The notes beneath the pieces were generated by a model. That model saw nothing but the letters and a program-made list of their open reading frames with translations. It was not told where the DNA came from and did no database searches. Positions 1-8,317 of a DNA stretch of 64,000 nt are shown in pieces. The DNA is from Achromobacter sp. AONIH1 (GTDB taxonomy: Bacteria > Pseudomonadota > Gammaproteobacteria > Burkholderiales > Burkholderiaceae_B). Each line of letters begins with the position of its first letter. Position 1 is the stretch's first letter. A program made the position numbers and the translations under genes. The stretch is taken from contig NZ_CP026124.1 in assembly GCF_002902905.1 (NCBI RefSeq), forward strand, positions 6,324,001-6,388,000, in the 5' to 3' direction.

Positions 1-432
1 GTAGGTCAGCCGGCCGCCCGGCGTCTGCACGATCGCCTCGATCACCGATCCCGTGTTGACATTGTGGACCCGCACCGAGGTCACGCCATCGTTGGCCGCG
101 AGCAGCCCTTCATCGATGGCGAAAGGCGCGGCGCCGGACAGCATGTTGCCGCAGTTGGGCCGCAGGTCCACGCTGGCCTGGTCCACCGACACCTGCGCGA
201 ACAGGTAGTCGATATCGCAGCCGGGACGGCGCGAACGCGACACGATGGCGACCTTGCTGGTAAGGCTGTTGCCGCCGCCCAGGCCATCGACCTGCAGCGC
301 ATGCGGCGACCCCATCGCGGTCAGCAGCAAGCGGTCGCGCTCGGCTGGATCGGCGGGCAGCCAATCCGCCAGGAAGAAAGGGCCGCGCGACGTGCCGCCG
401 CGCATCAGGACGCAAGGGATGATCGTTTCCAT
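1..432 (-). CDS. PrpF / 4-oxalomesaconate tautomerase-like protein, partial
   Basis: Only the N-terminal 144 codons are present; the 3' end runs off the left edge. The translation has the PrpF/GalD hallmarks: MRGGTSRG close to the N terminus, a glycine-rich GLGGGNS turn and NCGNMLSG around residue 109. This family has a diaminopimelate-epimerase-like fold and isomerises tricarboxylic-acid intermediates (aconitate in the methylcitrate route, 4-oxalomesaconate in gallate or protocatechuate degradation). The substrate cannot be told from this fragment. An in-frame ATG at 441 would add three residues (MAA); neither start has a clear ribosome binding site, and 432 gives the usual family N terminus. 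It is divergent from the LysR gene at 494, its probable regulator. Confidence 0.8.
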   Translation of the reverse strand, partial: METIIPCVLMRGGTSRGPFFLADWLPADPAERDRLLLTAMGSPHALQVDGLGGGNSLTSKVAIVSRSRRPGCDIDYLFAQVSVDQASVDLRPNCGNMLSGAAPFAIDEGLLAANDGVTSVRVHNVNTGSVIEAIVQTPGGRLTY

Positions 433-466
433 GGCTGCCATTCTGCGCAGGGCGGGCTAATATTTG

Positions 467-476
467 AATTGCAATT
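467..476. promoter_or_regulatory. Probable LysR operator between prpF-like gene and LysR gene
   Basis: Perfect 10-bp palindrome AATTGCAATT in an AT-rich patch of the short divergent intergenic region. The T/A spacing suits a LysR-type site, and its position lets one regulator act on both genes. Inferred from position and symmetry only. Confidence 0.4.
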
Positions 477-493
477 TACGGATGGATTAATGC

Positions 494-1429
494 ATGGGAC
501 GCATCAATTTCGATCTCCAGGAACTGCAGGCCTTCGTGGCGGTGGCGGAACGCGCCAGCTTCCGCGCGGCCGCCGAGGATCTCCATCTGTCGCAACCGGC
601 CTTGAGCCGGCGCGTCGACAAACTGGAGGCGCAGTTGGGCGCGAAGCTGCTGGAGCGCACCACGCGCCGCGTGTCCCTCACGAATATCGGACGAGTCTTT
701 CTCGAACGCGCCCGGACGGCCATCGACGAGCTGGAAAGCGCGGTGCTCAGCATTGGCGACCTGGCCACGCAACGGGAGGGACTGATCACCGTGGCCTGCG
801 TGCCCTCGGTGGCGTACTACTTCCTGCCGACCATCATTCACGAGTATTCGCTGCGCTTTCCCCGCATCCGCGTGCGCATCATTGACGAAACGGCCAACAC
901 GGTGCTCAACAGCGTCGTATCGGGCCGTGCCGATTTCGGCATCAGCTTCTTCGGCACCCAGGAACCCGACGTGGACTTCAAGGCCGTGCTGCGCGAAGAC
1001 TTCGTGCTTGCCGTTCGCAACGACCACCCGCTGTCGCGCCGCCGCAGCATCACCTGGGATGAGCTGGCGGGCGAGCGCTACATGACCGTGGCCAAGGAAA
1101 GCGGCAACCGGCTGCTGATCGACGACGCGCTGGCCAAGAGCGGCAAGCGCACGGTCAGCGCTTATGAAGTCAGCCATGTCATGACGCTGCTCGGCCTGGT
1201 GGAAGCCGGACTGGGCGTCGCCGCCGTGCCGCGACTGGCCATGCCGCTGAAAGGACATTCCACGCTGGCCAGCGTGCTGCTGGAACAGCCCAGGGTCACC
1301 CGCAGCCTTGGCCTGATCTCGCGCCGAGGCCGCCCGCTGGCGCCGGCGGCGCAACAGTTATATAACCTGATTGACCAGACTGGAAAATCAGCCAAGCGCA
1401 AACCCTCTCCCCGGCCGTCCTCCCCATGA
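494..1429 (+). CDS. LysR family transcriptional regulator
   Basis: 311-aa LysR-type regulator. The winged helix-turn-helix is at about residues 5-63 (SFRAAAEDLHLSQPALSRR followed by a wing-helix ending ERTTRRVSLT); the rest is the two-lobed effector-binding domain (from about 90, including ADFGISFFG). It faces away from the PrpF-like gene with a very small gap, the classic arrangement for a LysR controlling a divergent catabolic gene. The stop codon overlaps the next ATG (ATGA at 1426-1429), so the acetyltransferase is probably translationally coupled. The C-terminal tail (about 15 residues rich in K, P, S) is longer than usual. Effector unknown. Confidence 0.9.
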   Translation: MGRINFDLQELQAFVAVAERASFRAAAEDLHLSQPALSRRVDKLEAQLGAKLLERTTRRVSLTNIGRVFLERARTAIDELESAVLSIGDLATQREGLITVACVPSVAYYFLPTIIHEYSLRFPRIRVRIIDETANTVLNSVVSGRADFGISFFGTQEPDVDFKAVLREDFVLAVRNDHPLSRRRSITWDELAGERYMTVAKESGNRLLIDDALAKSGKRTVSAYEVSHVMTLLGLVEAGLGVAAVPRLAMPLKGHSTLASVLLEQPRVTRSLGLISRRGRPLAPAAQQLYNLIDQTGKSAKRKPSPRPSSP

Positions 1430-1914
1430 ACCTCATCTGCCTGGCCTTGCAACCAGCCACCGAAGACGATCTGCCTTTCCTGCTGACGCTGCGCAAGGCG
1501 ACCATGACAGAACACCTGGACCGCGCGGGCGTCCCTCAAGACGACGAGCATCATCTGGCGCGCATCCGTCACCACTTCAGCGACGCGCAGATCGTCTGGT
1601 TCCATGGCCGGCCCGCCGGCCTGTTCAAGGCGCATCGCGATCCCGCCGGCTGGCGCCTGGTGCAGATCCAGATCGATCCCGCGTTCCAGGGCCAGGGGCT
1701 GGGCCGCCGCCTGCTGGCCGGCCTGCTGGAACAGGCCGACGCCGAGGGCGCGCCGGTGACGCTGTCGGTGCTGGACGGCAACCCCGCGCGCCGGCTCTAC
1801 GAGGCGATGGGCTTCACGGCCCAGGAAACCCGGGGCCAGGAAATCGAGATGCGCTACACGCCCCGAGCGCCGCGCGCGCCCCTGGCCACATCCGCGGCCC
1901 GCTCGGCGGCGTGA
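1426..1914 (+). CDS. GNAT family N-acetyltransferase
   Basis: 162 aa. The GNAT fold is recognisable: an N-terminal strand (ALQPATEDDLPFLLTLR), a central strand followed by the acetyl-CoA pyrophosphate-binding loop QGQGLGRRL at about residues 86-94 (the Q/RxxGxG/A motif), and the C-terminal NPARRLYEAMGF motif found in most members. The final ~20 residues are a low-complexity Ala/Arg/Pro tail. Start ATG overlaps the stop of the LysR gene. The acyl acceptor (small molecule, peptide or protein N terminus) cannot be predicted. Confidence 0.88.
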   Translation: MNLICLALQPATEDDLPFLLTLRKATMTEHLDRAGVPQDDEHHLARIRHHFSDAQIVWFHGRPAGLFKAHRDPAGWRLVQIQIDPAFQGQGLGRRLLAGLLEQADAEGAPVTLSVLDGNPARRLYEAMGFTAQETRGQEIEMRYTPRAPRAPLATSAARSAA

Positions 1915-1923
1915 ACCGCGCCG

Positions 1924-1944
1924 GTCCGGATTTTTTTTCCGGAC
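1924..1944. other. Hairpin with T-rich loop
   Basis: Seven-bp arms GTCCGGA / TCCGGAC around a run of seven T. It lies between the acetyltransferase stop and the ECF-type promoter. It may terminate the upstream transcript or form an operator; the T run is in the loop rather than after the stem, so it is not a standard intrinsic terminator. Confidence 0.4.
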
Positions 1945-1946
1945 GT

Positions 1947-1974
1947 GGAATAAGCAAGGAGCGGGCAGCGTCTA
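1947..1974 (+). promoter_or_regulatory. ECF sigma factor-type promoter
   Basis: GGAATAA (1947-1953) and CGTCTA (1969-1974), with 16 bp between GGAATA and CGTCTA. This is the GGAA(C/T)...CGTC signature of ECF sigma promoters, and it precedes an operon that encodes an ECF sigma factor, so autoregulation is the simple reading. The start of the first gene is 43 bp downstream. Confidence 0.6.
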
Positions 1975-2016
1975 TCCCAGGCAGTCCCCAACCCAACTCT
2001 TTCCGCGAGGCACACC

Positions 2017-2385
2017 ATGCGCAAACCCACCGCAGCCCTGCTGGCCCTGGCCGGCGCCGCCCTGTTCTCGGCCGCCGTCCAGGCCCAACCCGTCAAGGCC
2101 AAGGACGGCGTCCTGGTCAACGAAGCCGGCATGACCCTCTACACCTTCGACAAGGACGCGGGCGGCAAGAGCGCCTGCAACGACCAGTGCGCCAAGATCT
2201 GGCCGCCCGTCATGGCCGCCGCCGACGCCAAGGCCTCCGGCGACCTCACCATCATCACCCGCGACGACGGCGGCAAGCAGTGGGCCTACAAGGGCAAGCC
2301 GGTCTATCTGTACAGCAAGGACGCCAAGGCCGGCGACAAGAGCGGCGACAACTTCAAGGATGTGTGGCACGCGGCCAAGCCCTGA
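2017..2385 (+). CDS. Secreted COG4315/Lipoprotein_15-type protein
   Basis: 122 aa with a clear signal peptide (MRKPTAALLALAGAALFSAAVQA). The mature part has two copies of the secreted-repeat motif: DGVLVNEAGMTLYTFDKD with a CNDQCAKIWPP segment, and GKQWAYKGKPVYLYSKD later. The Cys pair (CNDQC) is conserved in the family, which has been linked to periplasmic redox or metal-related functions but has no firm biochemical role. First gene of a probable three-gene operon with an ECF sigma factor 21 bp downstream and an anti-sigma factor, so it is probably a target and possibly a sensor component of that regulon. That role is inferred. Confidence 0.85.
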   Translation: MRKPTAALLALAGAALFSAAVQAQPVKAKDGVLVNEAGMTLYTFDKDAGGKSACNDQCAKIWPPVMAAADAKASGDLTIITRDDGGKQWAYKGKPVYLYSKDAKAGDKSGDNFKDVWHAAKP

Positions 2386-2406
2386 TCCCATCGCGCCCTC
2401 CGATCC

Positions 2407-2919
2407 ATGCGCGCCGAAGACGAAGCCGCGATCCTCGCCTGCATTCCCAGCCTGCGCCGCTATGCGCGCGGGCTGGCGGGCGATCCGCAGCGCGCCGACG
2501 ATCTGGTCCAGGACACGCTGGAACGCGCCTGGAGCCGCTACTCGCGCTGGCAACGGCGCGGCGAGCTGCGCGCATGGATGTTCGGCATCATGCACAACCA
2601 TTTCGTCGACGGCCTGCGCGCCAGCCGGCGGCAGGCCGAGCTGACGCCCGTGGACGAGCTGCCCGAGGTGCCGGTGCGCGCCACCCAGTCCGACGGGCTG
2701 GACGTGCGCGACCTGGACCGCTGCCTGCGGGCGCTGCCGCCCGAACAGCGCGAGGTGCTGCTGCTGGTCTGCGTCGAGGAGCTGTCCTACCAGGACACCG
2801 CGCAAGTCCTGGACGTGCCGATCGGCACGGTGATGTCGCGCCTGTCGCGCGCCCGCGAACGGCTGGGCGCGCTGCTGCAAGGACGCGAAGCAGCCACTAA
2901 GCTACATCGCGTGAAATGA
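2407..2919 (+). CDS. ECF RNA polymerase sigma factor
   Basis: 170 aa, the usual size of an ECF sigma factor. Region 2 is at about residues 10-75 (RADDLVQDTLERAW is the core-binding/-10 recognition helix) and region 4 at about 105-160 (LSYQDTAQVLDVPIGTVMSRLSRARERL, the -35 HTH). No extra C-terminal domain. It sits between the secreted COG4315 protein and a membrane anti-sigma factor, the usual sigma/anti-sigma pairing, although a 139-bp gap with a GC-rich repeat separates it from the latter. The promoter at 1947-1974 is probably its own target. The inducing stress is unknown; oxidative stress is a reasonable guess for COG4315-linked ECFs. Confidence 0.92.
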   Translation: MRAEDEAAILACIPSLRRYARGLAGDPQRADDLVQDTLERAWSRYSRWQRRGELRAWMFGIMHNHFVDGLRASRRQAELTPVDELPEVPVRATQSDGLDVRDLDRCLRALPPEQREVLLLVCVEELSYQDTAQVLDVPIGTVMSRLSRARERLGALLQGREAATKLHRVK

Positions 2920-2940
2920 AGCCCACCCCCGTAGCGCTTC

Positions 2941-2990
2941 GCGCCCCCCCCTCAAGGGGGCGCCACAGCGGACCGGCGGAGCCGGCTCCG
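2941..2990. repeat. GC-rich intergenic palindromic repeat
   Basis: Two adjacent palindromes lie between sigma and anti-sigma genes: a hairpin with arms GCGCCCCC / GGGGGCGC (2941-2962) and a perfect 16-bp palindrome GCGGAGCCGGCTCCGC (2975-2990). From memory, similar GC-rich stem-loops are scattered between genes in Alcaligenaceae genomes; no second copy is evident in this window. It could lower anti-sigma expression relative to sigma. Confidence 0.5.
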
Positions 2991-3058
2991 CGTGGCCCCA
3001 CGGAGCAACGCCCGATTGAAACGTCGCGGATGATGTACCAGCGTCATGGACAACTGAC

Positions 3059-3880
3059 ATGAACGACAAACGCCTGCATGCCCTACCGTCCATGGGCAGC
3101 CCCATCGCCGAGGCCGACCTGCACGCCTACGCCGACGGCCAGCTCGCGGCTGCGCGCCGAGCGGAGGTCGAGACCTTCCTGGCCGCGCATCCGCAGGACC
3201 GCGCCCGCGTGGACGCATGGCAGGCGCAGCGCCAGGCGCTGCGCTCCCTGCTCGACCCGGTGCTGGACGAGCCGCTGCCGCTGCGCCTGCCGCTGGCGCC
3301 GCCGGCGCGCGCCTGGCCCTGGCGCGCGCTGGCCGCCGGCATCGCCGTGGCGGTGTTCAGCGGCGGCGCGGCCTGGATCGCGCGCGGCGAGCTGGACCAC
3401 GACCGGATCCGCGCGGCGCTGGCCGCCGCGGCCCAGACGCCCGAGCGCGCGGCGGCCAGCTATGCGCAGCGCGCCGCCGTGGCGCACGCGGTCTACGCAC
3501 CCGACATGGGCCGGCCGGTTGAAGTCGGCGGCGACAACGAAAAGGCCCTGGTGACCTGGCTGACCAAGCGGCTGGGCGCGCCCGTCAGCGCGCCCTCGCT
3601 GTCCACGCTGGGCTATGAGCTGGTCGGCGGCCGCCTGTTGCCCGGCGGCGCCGGCCCGGTGGCGCTGTTCATGTACGGCGCGCCCGACGGGCAGCGCCTG
3701 ACCCTGTACGTCACGCGCGAGGCCGCCGGCGGCCAGACCGCCTTCCAGTTCACGCAGGAAGGGCCGGTACGCGTGTTCTATTGGGCCGAGGGCCCGTTCG
3801 GCTACGCGCTGTCGGGCGCCGTCAGCCGGGAAGCACTGCAACGGGTGTCGCTGGAAGTCTACCGACAGCTGCAGGGCTGA
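3059..3880 (+). CDS. Transmembrane anti-sigma factor
   Basis: 273 aa. The N-terminal cytoplasmic part (residues 1-90) has the anti-sigma signature EADLHAYADGQLAAARRAEVETFL seen in RsiW/ChrR-like ECF inhibitors, but no HxxxCxxC zinc motif. One membrane helix follows (about residues 97-113, ALAAGIAVAVFSGGAAWIA) and then a ~150-residue periplasmic domain with a conserved-looking LGAPVSAPSLSTLGYELVGGRLLP segment. It should hold the ECF sigma factor inactive until a periplasmic signal arrives. Start ATG has GACA just upstream and no strong ribosome binding site, which may keep its level low. Confidence 0.88.
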   Translation: MNDKRLHALPSMGSPIAEADLHAYADGQLAAARRAEVETFLAAHPQDRARVDAWQAQRQALRSLLDPVLDEPLPLRLPLAPPARAWPWRALAAGIAVAVFSGGAAWIARGELDHDRIRAALAAAAQTPERAAASYAQRAAVAHAVYAPDMGRPVEVGGDNEKALVTWLTKRLGAPVSAPSLSTLGYELVGGRLLPGGAGPVALFMYGAPDGQRLTLYVTREAAGGQTAFQFTQEGPVRVFYWAEGPFGYALSGAVSREALQRVSLEVYRQLQG

Positions 3881-3948
3881 CATCGCGCCACGCGTCGCTC
3901 GCGGCGCCGTATCCGGCCGGCGCGCGGCGGCGCCGGCGTGGACCGGCC

Positions 3949-4653
3949 CTAGCCGCCGCGCGCCTCGTGCAGCATGCGCAGCGTGATCTTGCTGACTTCG
4001 GCCCGGCTCATGCCGATGTGCGCGCGCAGCAGGCGCGCGGCCTCGTCCGCCCGGCGCGCCAGCACCGCGCTCAGGATGGCGCCATGTTCCTCGTAAGTGG
4101 CGTCGATGCGGAAGTCCTTGGTGAAATCCAACCGGCGCACGATGCGGATCTTCTCGGTCACGTCACGATGCACCTGAGCCATTTCCGGATTGCCCGCCGC
4201 CTCGACCAGCGCGCAGTGGAAAGCCTCGTCCAGCTCGGCCACCCGCCGGCCATCCAGCAGGCGCCGCTGCGGCGGCGCGTGCCAGATGTCGCGCAAGGCC
4301 TCCAGCAGATCCTCCCCGTCCGCGCGCTCGCGCGCGCACAGGCGTTCCACCGCCGCCAGTTCCAGCACGATGCGCAGATCGTACAGCGCCTCGAAGCGCT
4401 CGAAGTCGAAGGGCCGCGCCTGCCAGCCGCTGCGCGGGCTGGCGAGCACGAAGCCCTCGCGCTCCAGCCGCGCCAGGCCCAACCGCACCGGCGTGCGGCT
4501 CACGCCCAGCCGCGCCGCCAGGTCGGTCTCGGTGAAGCGCTCGCCGGGCAGCAGCCGGAAGCTGAACAGATCGTCCTTTATCAGCTGATAGGCCTGGTCG
4601 GCCAGGGATGCCCCCAGCGCCAGCGCGGGTCGCAGGCTCAGGCTACCGTGCAT
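3949..4653 (-). CDS. GntR family transcriptional regulator (FCD subfamily)
   Basis: 234 aa. The N-terminal winged HTH covers about residues 10-75 (GERFTETDLAARLGVSRTPVRLGLARLEREGFV); the C-terminal FCD domain carries metal-ligand-type residues (DEAFHCAL, EEHGAIL, LLRAHIG). The start ATG at 4653 has a strong ribosome binding site (GGAGGA, 6 bp away) lying inside the 3' end of the urea carboxylase gene, and the two genes overlap by 16 bp, so it belongs to the urea-degradation operon. It probably senses a small organic acid or a pathway intermediate and represses or fine-tunes this operon. The longer open frame upstream of 4653 is not used. Confidence 0.9.
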   Translation of the reverse strand: MHGSLSLRPALALGASLADQAYQLIKDDLFSFRLLPGERFTETDLAARLGVSRTPVRLGLARLEREGFVLASPRSGWQARPFDFERFEALYDLRIVLELAAVERLCARERADGEDLLEALRDIWHAPPQRRLLDGRRVAELDEAFHCALVEAAGNPEMAQVHRDVTEKIRIVRRLDFTKDFRIDATYEEHGAILSAVLARRADEAARLLRAHIGMSRAEVSKITLRMLHEARGG

Positions 4654-7600
4654 GGCGCATCCTCCGCCAGGACGACCAGCGGATCGCCGGCGTTCACGGG
4701 CTTGCCCGGCAGGCAGCGGATCGCGGTCACAACGCCGGCGGCCGGCGCGATGACGGACAGCTCCATCTTCATGGCCTCGACCACCACCAGCGTGTCGCCC
4801 GCCGACACGCTCTGGCCGACCTCGACCGGCACCTTCCACACATTGCCGCACATGTCGGCGCTGACCAGCCGCTCGCCCTCGCGCAGCTCGGCCTGCGCTT
4901 CCGGGGCGGCTTCCGGCCCGGCCGGAGGCGGCGCCACATCCTCGCTCCGCCACAGCGCGACTTCCGCGTCGAAGGCGCTTTTCTGGCGCGTCTGGAAGGC
5001 GGCGATGCTGGTCGCCTGCTCGGCCAGGAAGCGCTGATGCGCGGCGAAGTCGAACACTTCCTCCTCGATGCGGACGCTGGCCCGGCCGTGGCGGAAGTCT
5101 TCGCGCAAGACGTCCAGCTCGGCCTCGCTGACGGGATAAAAGCGCACCTGGTCGAAGAAGCGCAACAGCCAGGGCTTGCCGTCCTGGAACACCGGATTCC
5201 TCATGAACGTGTTCCAGATCGGCAGGCTACGCCCCACCAGCTGGTAGCCGCCCGGCGAGTCCATGCCGTAGATGCACATGTACACGCCGCCGATGCCGAC
5301 GGTGCCTTCGGCCGTGTAGGTGCGCGCCGGGTTGTACTTGGACGTCAGCAGCCGATGGCGCGGATCGATCGGCACGGCGCAGGGCGCGCCCAGGTAGACA
5401 TCGCCCAGCCCCATCACCAGATAGCTGGCGTCGTACACGATGCGCCGCACCTCGTCGCGCGAGGCCAGGCCGTTGATGCGCTGGATGAAGTCCACGTTGT
5501 TCGGCAGCCAGGGCGCGCTGGCGCGCACGGTCTCCTGGTAGCGTCGCACCGCGCCCAGCGTGGCGCTGTCCTCGAAGGCCAGCGGCAGGTGGACCACGCG
5601 CGTGGGCACCTTGAGCGTGGCCACGTCGGCCAGTCCGGCCTCGATCTCCAACAGCCGCGCGATCAGCGCGTCCTGGCGGATCAGGCGGCTGTCGTAGCGG
5701 ATCTGCAGGGAACGCACGCCCGGCGACAGCTCCCGCACGCCGGCCACCGGCCGCTCGCGCAGCGCCTCCATCAGCAGGTGGATGCGCATGCGCAGCGCCA
5801 GGTCCAGCACGTTGTCGCCGTACTCCAGCAGCAGGTAGCCGTCGCCCGCCTGGCGGTAGGCGACCGACGGTCGCGTCCCTTCGGCCGGCAACGCGGCGAT
5901 GATGGTCTCGGACGCGGTGGCGCGGGCCGGCGCGCCGATGGACGCGGCGGCGGGCATGGCTGGCGCCGCAGCGCTCAGCTCGCGCAGGCTGTGGTCCTGC
6001 GCCGCCTCCAGCGCCACCGCCTGTTCATAGTCCATGCGCACGAAGCGGATGCGGTCGCCCGGCTTGACCTGCCCCACCTTCCACAGCTCGGCCTTGGCGA
6101 TCGTGACCGGGCAGACGAAGCCGCCCAGGCTGGGGCCGTCGCGGGTCAGGATCACGGGGCTGTCGCCGGTGAAGTTGATGCTGCCGATGGCGTATTCGCA
6201 GTCGTGGATGTTGGACGGATGCAGCCCGGCCTCGCCGCCGCTCTCGCGCGCCCAGTCCGGCTTGGGGCCGGTCAGGCGCACGCCCAGGCGATTGGAGTTG
6301 TAGTGGACTTCCCAGTCGGCGGCGAAGAAGGCGTCGATGGCCTCCGGCTTGAAGAAGTCCGGCGCGCCATGCGGCCCGTATAGCACGCCGATGCGCCAGG
6401 TATCGCCATAGGCCGGCACCAGCTCGGGCGGCGCGGCCTGCGGTTCGGCCTCGGGCGCGGCGGGCGCGCCCGGCAGCTCGGGACGCACGCGCGGCAGCAT
6501 GTCGCCCACGCGCAGCGTGCGCCCGGCATGGCCTCCGAACTGTCCCAGCGCGAAGGTCGAGCGGCTGCCCAGGTAGACGGGCACGTCCAGGCCGTCGCGC
6601 ACGGCCAGGTACATGCGGCAGCCCGACAGCGCGCGGCCCGTGGCCAGCACCTGGCCCGCGCGCACCGCCACCGGCCGCCACATCGGCACGGGCGCGCCGT
6701 CCAGCGTGGCCGCGCATTGCGCGCCGGTCAGCGCGATGACGGCGTCGCCATGAAAGCGCAGCGTGGGGCCGGCCAGCGTGGCCTCGATGCCGGCGGCGTC
6801 CGGCGCGTTGCCGACGATGCGGTTGGCCAGCCGGAACGCGTAATCGTCCATCGGACCGGACGGCGGCACGCCGATATCCCAGTAGCCGGCCCGACCCGGA
6901 TAATCCTGCACGCTGGTGTAGGTGCCGGCCTCCAGCACCTCGATCGCCGCGGGCCGGTACTCGAAGGTTTCCAGGAAGCGGGTGGACAGCTCCCCCGCCG
7001 CGAAGCGCGCGTCGGCCACGATCTGGCGCAGGTAGTCCAGGTTGGTGGCGATGCCGTGCAGGCGCGTGCGCGCCAGCGCGTCGGACAGCCGGGCCAGCGC
7101 CGTTTCGCGCGTGTCGCCATGCACGATCAGCTTGGCCAGCATGGGATCGTAGTAGGCCGGCACCTCGGTGCCGGTCGCCACCCAGCCATCCACGCGCGGG
7201 CCCTCGGGAAAATAAACCTCGGTCAGCACGCCCGGCGAAGGCTGGAACTGGCGCAGCGGATCCTCGGCGTACAGCCGCACCTCGATGGACGCGCCACGCG
7301 GCGCGCGCGACATGGCTTGCAGGTCCAGCGGTTCGCCCGCCGCCACGCGCAGCATGCACTCGACCAGGTCCAGGCCCGTCACCGCCTCGGTGACCGGATG
7401 CTCGACCTGCAGCCGCGTGTTGACCTCCAGGAAATAGAAGCTGTCGCGGGCCGGGTCGTAGATGAACTCCACCGTGCCGGCCGAGCGGTAGCCGACCGAC
7501 TCGCCCAGCCGCACCGCCGCTTCGAGCAAGGCGGCGCGGGTGGCGGGCGGCAGGTTCGGGGCCGGCGTCTCCTCGATCACCTTCTGGTTGCGCCGCTGCA

Positions 7601-8288
7601 CCGAGCAGTCGCGCTCGCCCAGCGCCAGCACGCGGCCCTGGCCATCGCCGAAGATCTGCACCTCGACGTGGCGCGCGTTGTCCACGTAGCGCTCGATGAA
7701 GGCGCCGCCGTCGCGGAAGAAATGCTCGCCCATGCGCTGCACGCTGTCGAAGGCCGCCGTCAGCTCGGCCTCGTTGTCGCAGCGCGACAGGCCGATGCCG
7801 CCGCCGCCCGCCGTGCTCTTGAGCATGACCGGATAGCCGATGCGCTCGGCCTGCGCCAGCGCCTCGCCCAGGCTGGACAGCAGCCCGGTGCCCGGCGTCA
7901 TGGGCACGCCGGCCAGCGCCGCCAGCTCGCGCGAACGGTGCTTCAGGCCGAACTCGCGGATCTGCATGGGCGTGGGTCCGACGAAGGCGATGCCGGCGGC
8001 TTCGCAGGCCTCGGCGAATTCGGCGCTTTCGGACAGGAAGCCATAGCCGGGGTAGATGGCCTGCGCGCCCTGTTCGCGGGCGGCGGCCAGCAGCAGGTCC
8101 ATGCGCAGATAGCTGTCGGCGGCTTTCTCGCCGCCCAGCGCGACGGCAGCGTCGGCCTCGCGCACATGGGCGGCATTGCGGTCGGCGTCGGAATACACCG
8201 CCACGCTGCGGATGCCCAGGCGCTTCAGGGTACGGATGGCGCGGACGGCGATTTCGCCTCGGTTGGCGATCAGAACGGTATCGAACAC
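4638..8288 (-). CDS. uca: Urea carboxylase
   Basis: 1216 aa, the expected length for stand-alone bacterial urea carboxylase. Domain order: biotin carboxylase (about 1-450, starting VFDTVLIANRGEIAVR, with GGGGIGLS and the EVNTRLQVEH motif), then the urea carboxyltransferase pair of KipA/AHS2-like (about 460-770) and KipI/AHS1-like (about 880-1090) modules, then a biotinyl domain with VEAMKMEL (biotin Lys about 1174). It uses ATP and bicarbonate to turn urea into allophanate. Start is GTG at 8288 with ribosome binding site CCAGGAG; no ATG fits. It follows allophanate hydrolase by 29 bp. The urea-carboxylase-associated proteins often found nearby are absent. Confidence 0.95.
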   Translation of the reverse strand: MFDTVLIANRGEIAVRAIRTLKRLGIRSVAVYSDADRNAAHVREADAAVALGGEKAADSYLRMDLLLAAAREQGAQAIYPGYGFLSESAEFAEACEAAGIAFVGPTPMQIREFGLKHRSRELAALAGVPMTPGTGLLSSLGEALAQAERIGYPVMLKSTAGGGGIGLSRCDNEAELTAAFDSVQRMGEHFFRDGGAFIERYVDNARHVEVQIFGDGQGRVLALGERDCSVQRRNQKVIEETPAPNLPPATRAALLEAAVRLGESVGYRSAGTVEFIYDPARDSFYFLEVNTRLQVEHPVTEAVTGLDLVECMLRVAAGEPLDLQAMSRAPRGASIEVRLYAEDPLRQFQPSPGVLTEVYFPEGPRVDGWVATGTEVPAYYDPMLAKLIVHGDTRETALARLSDALARTRLHGIATNLDYLRQIVADARFAAGELSTRFLETFEYRPAAIEVLEAGTYTSVQDYPGRAGYWDIGVPPSGPMDDYAFRLANRIVGNAPDAAGIEATLAGPTLRFHGDAVIALTGAQCAATLDGAPVPMWRPVAVRAGQVLATGRALSGCRMYLAVRDGLDVPVYLGSRSTFALGQFGGHAGRTLRVGDMLPRVRPELPGAPAAPEAEPQAAPPELVPAYGDTWRIGVLYGPHGAPDFFKPEAIDAFFAADWEVHYNSNRLGVRLTGPKPDWARESGGEAGLHPSNIHDCEYAIGSINFTGDSPVILTRDGPSLGGFVCPVTIAKAELWKVGQVKPGDRIRFVRMDYEQAVALEAAQDHSLRELSAAAPAMPAAASIGAPARATASETIIAALPAEGTRPSVAYRQAGDGYLLLEYGDNVLDLALRMRIHLLMEALRERPVAGVRELSPGVRSLQIRYDSRLIRQDALIARLLEIEAGLADVATLKVPTRVVHLPLAFEDSATLGAVRRYQETVRASAPWLPNNVDFIQRINGLASRDEVRRIVYDASYLVMGLGDVYLGAPCAVPIDPRHRLLTSKYNPARTYTAEGTVGIGGVYMCIYGMDSPGGYQLVGRSLPIWNTFMRNPVFQDGKPWLLRFFDQVRFYPVSEAELDVLREDFRHGRASVRIEEEVFDFAAHQRFLAEQATSIAAFQTRQKSAFDAEVALWRSEDVAPPPAGPEAAPEAQAELREGERLVSADMCGNVWKVPVEVGQSVSAGDTLVVVEAMKMELSVIAPAAGVVTAIRCLPGKPVNAGDPLVVLAEDAPCTVA

Positions 8289-8317
8289 GTTGCGACTCCT
8301 GGAAAGAATTGGGGGGA

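Noticed and set aside
3017..3050. Second ECF-type promoter (GAAAC ... CGTC) before the anti-sigma gene
   Set aside because: The spacing is about 19 bp, against 16-17 at 1947, and the -35 lacks GGAA. Too weak to call.
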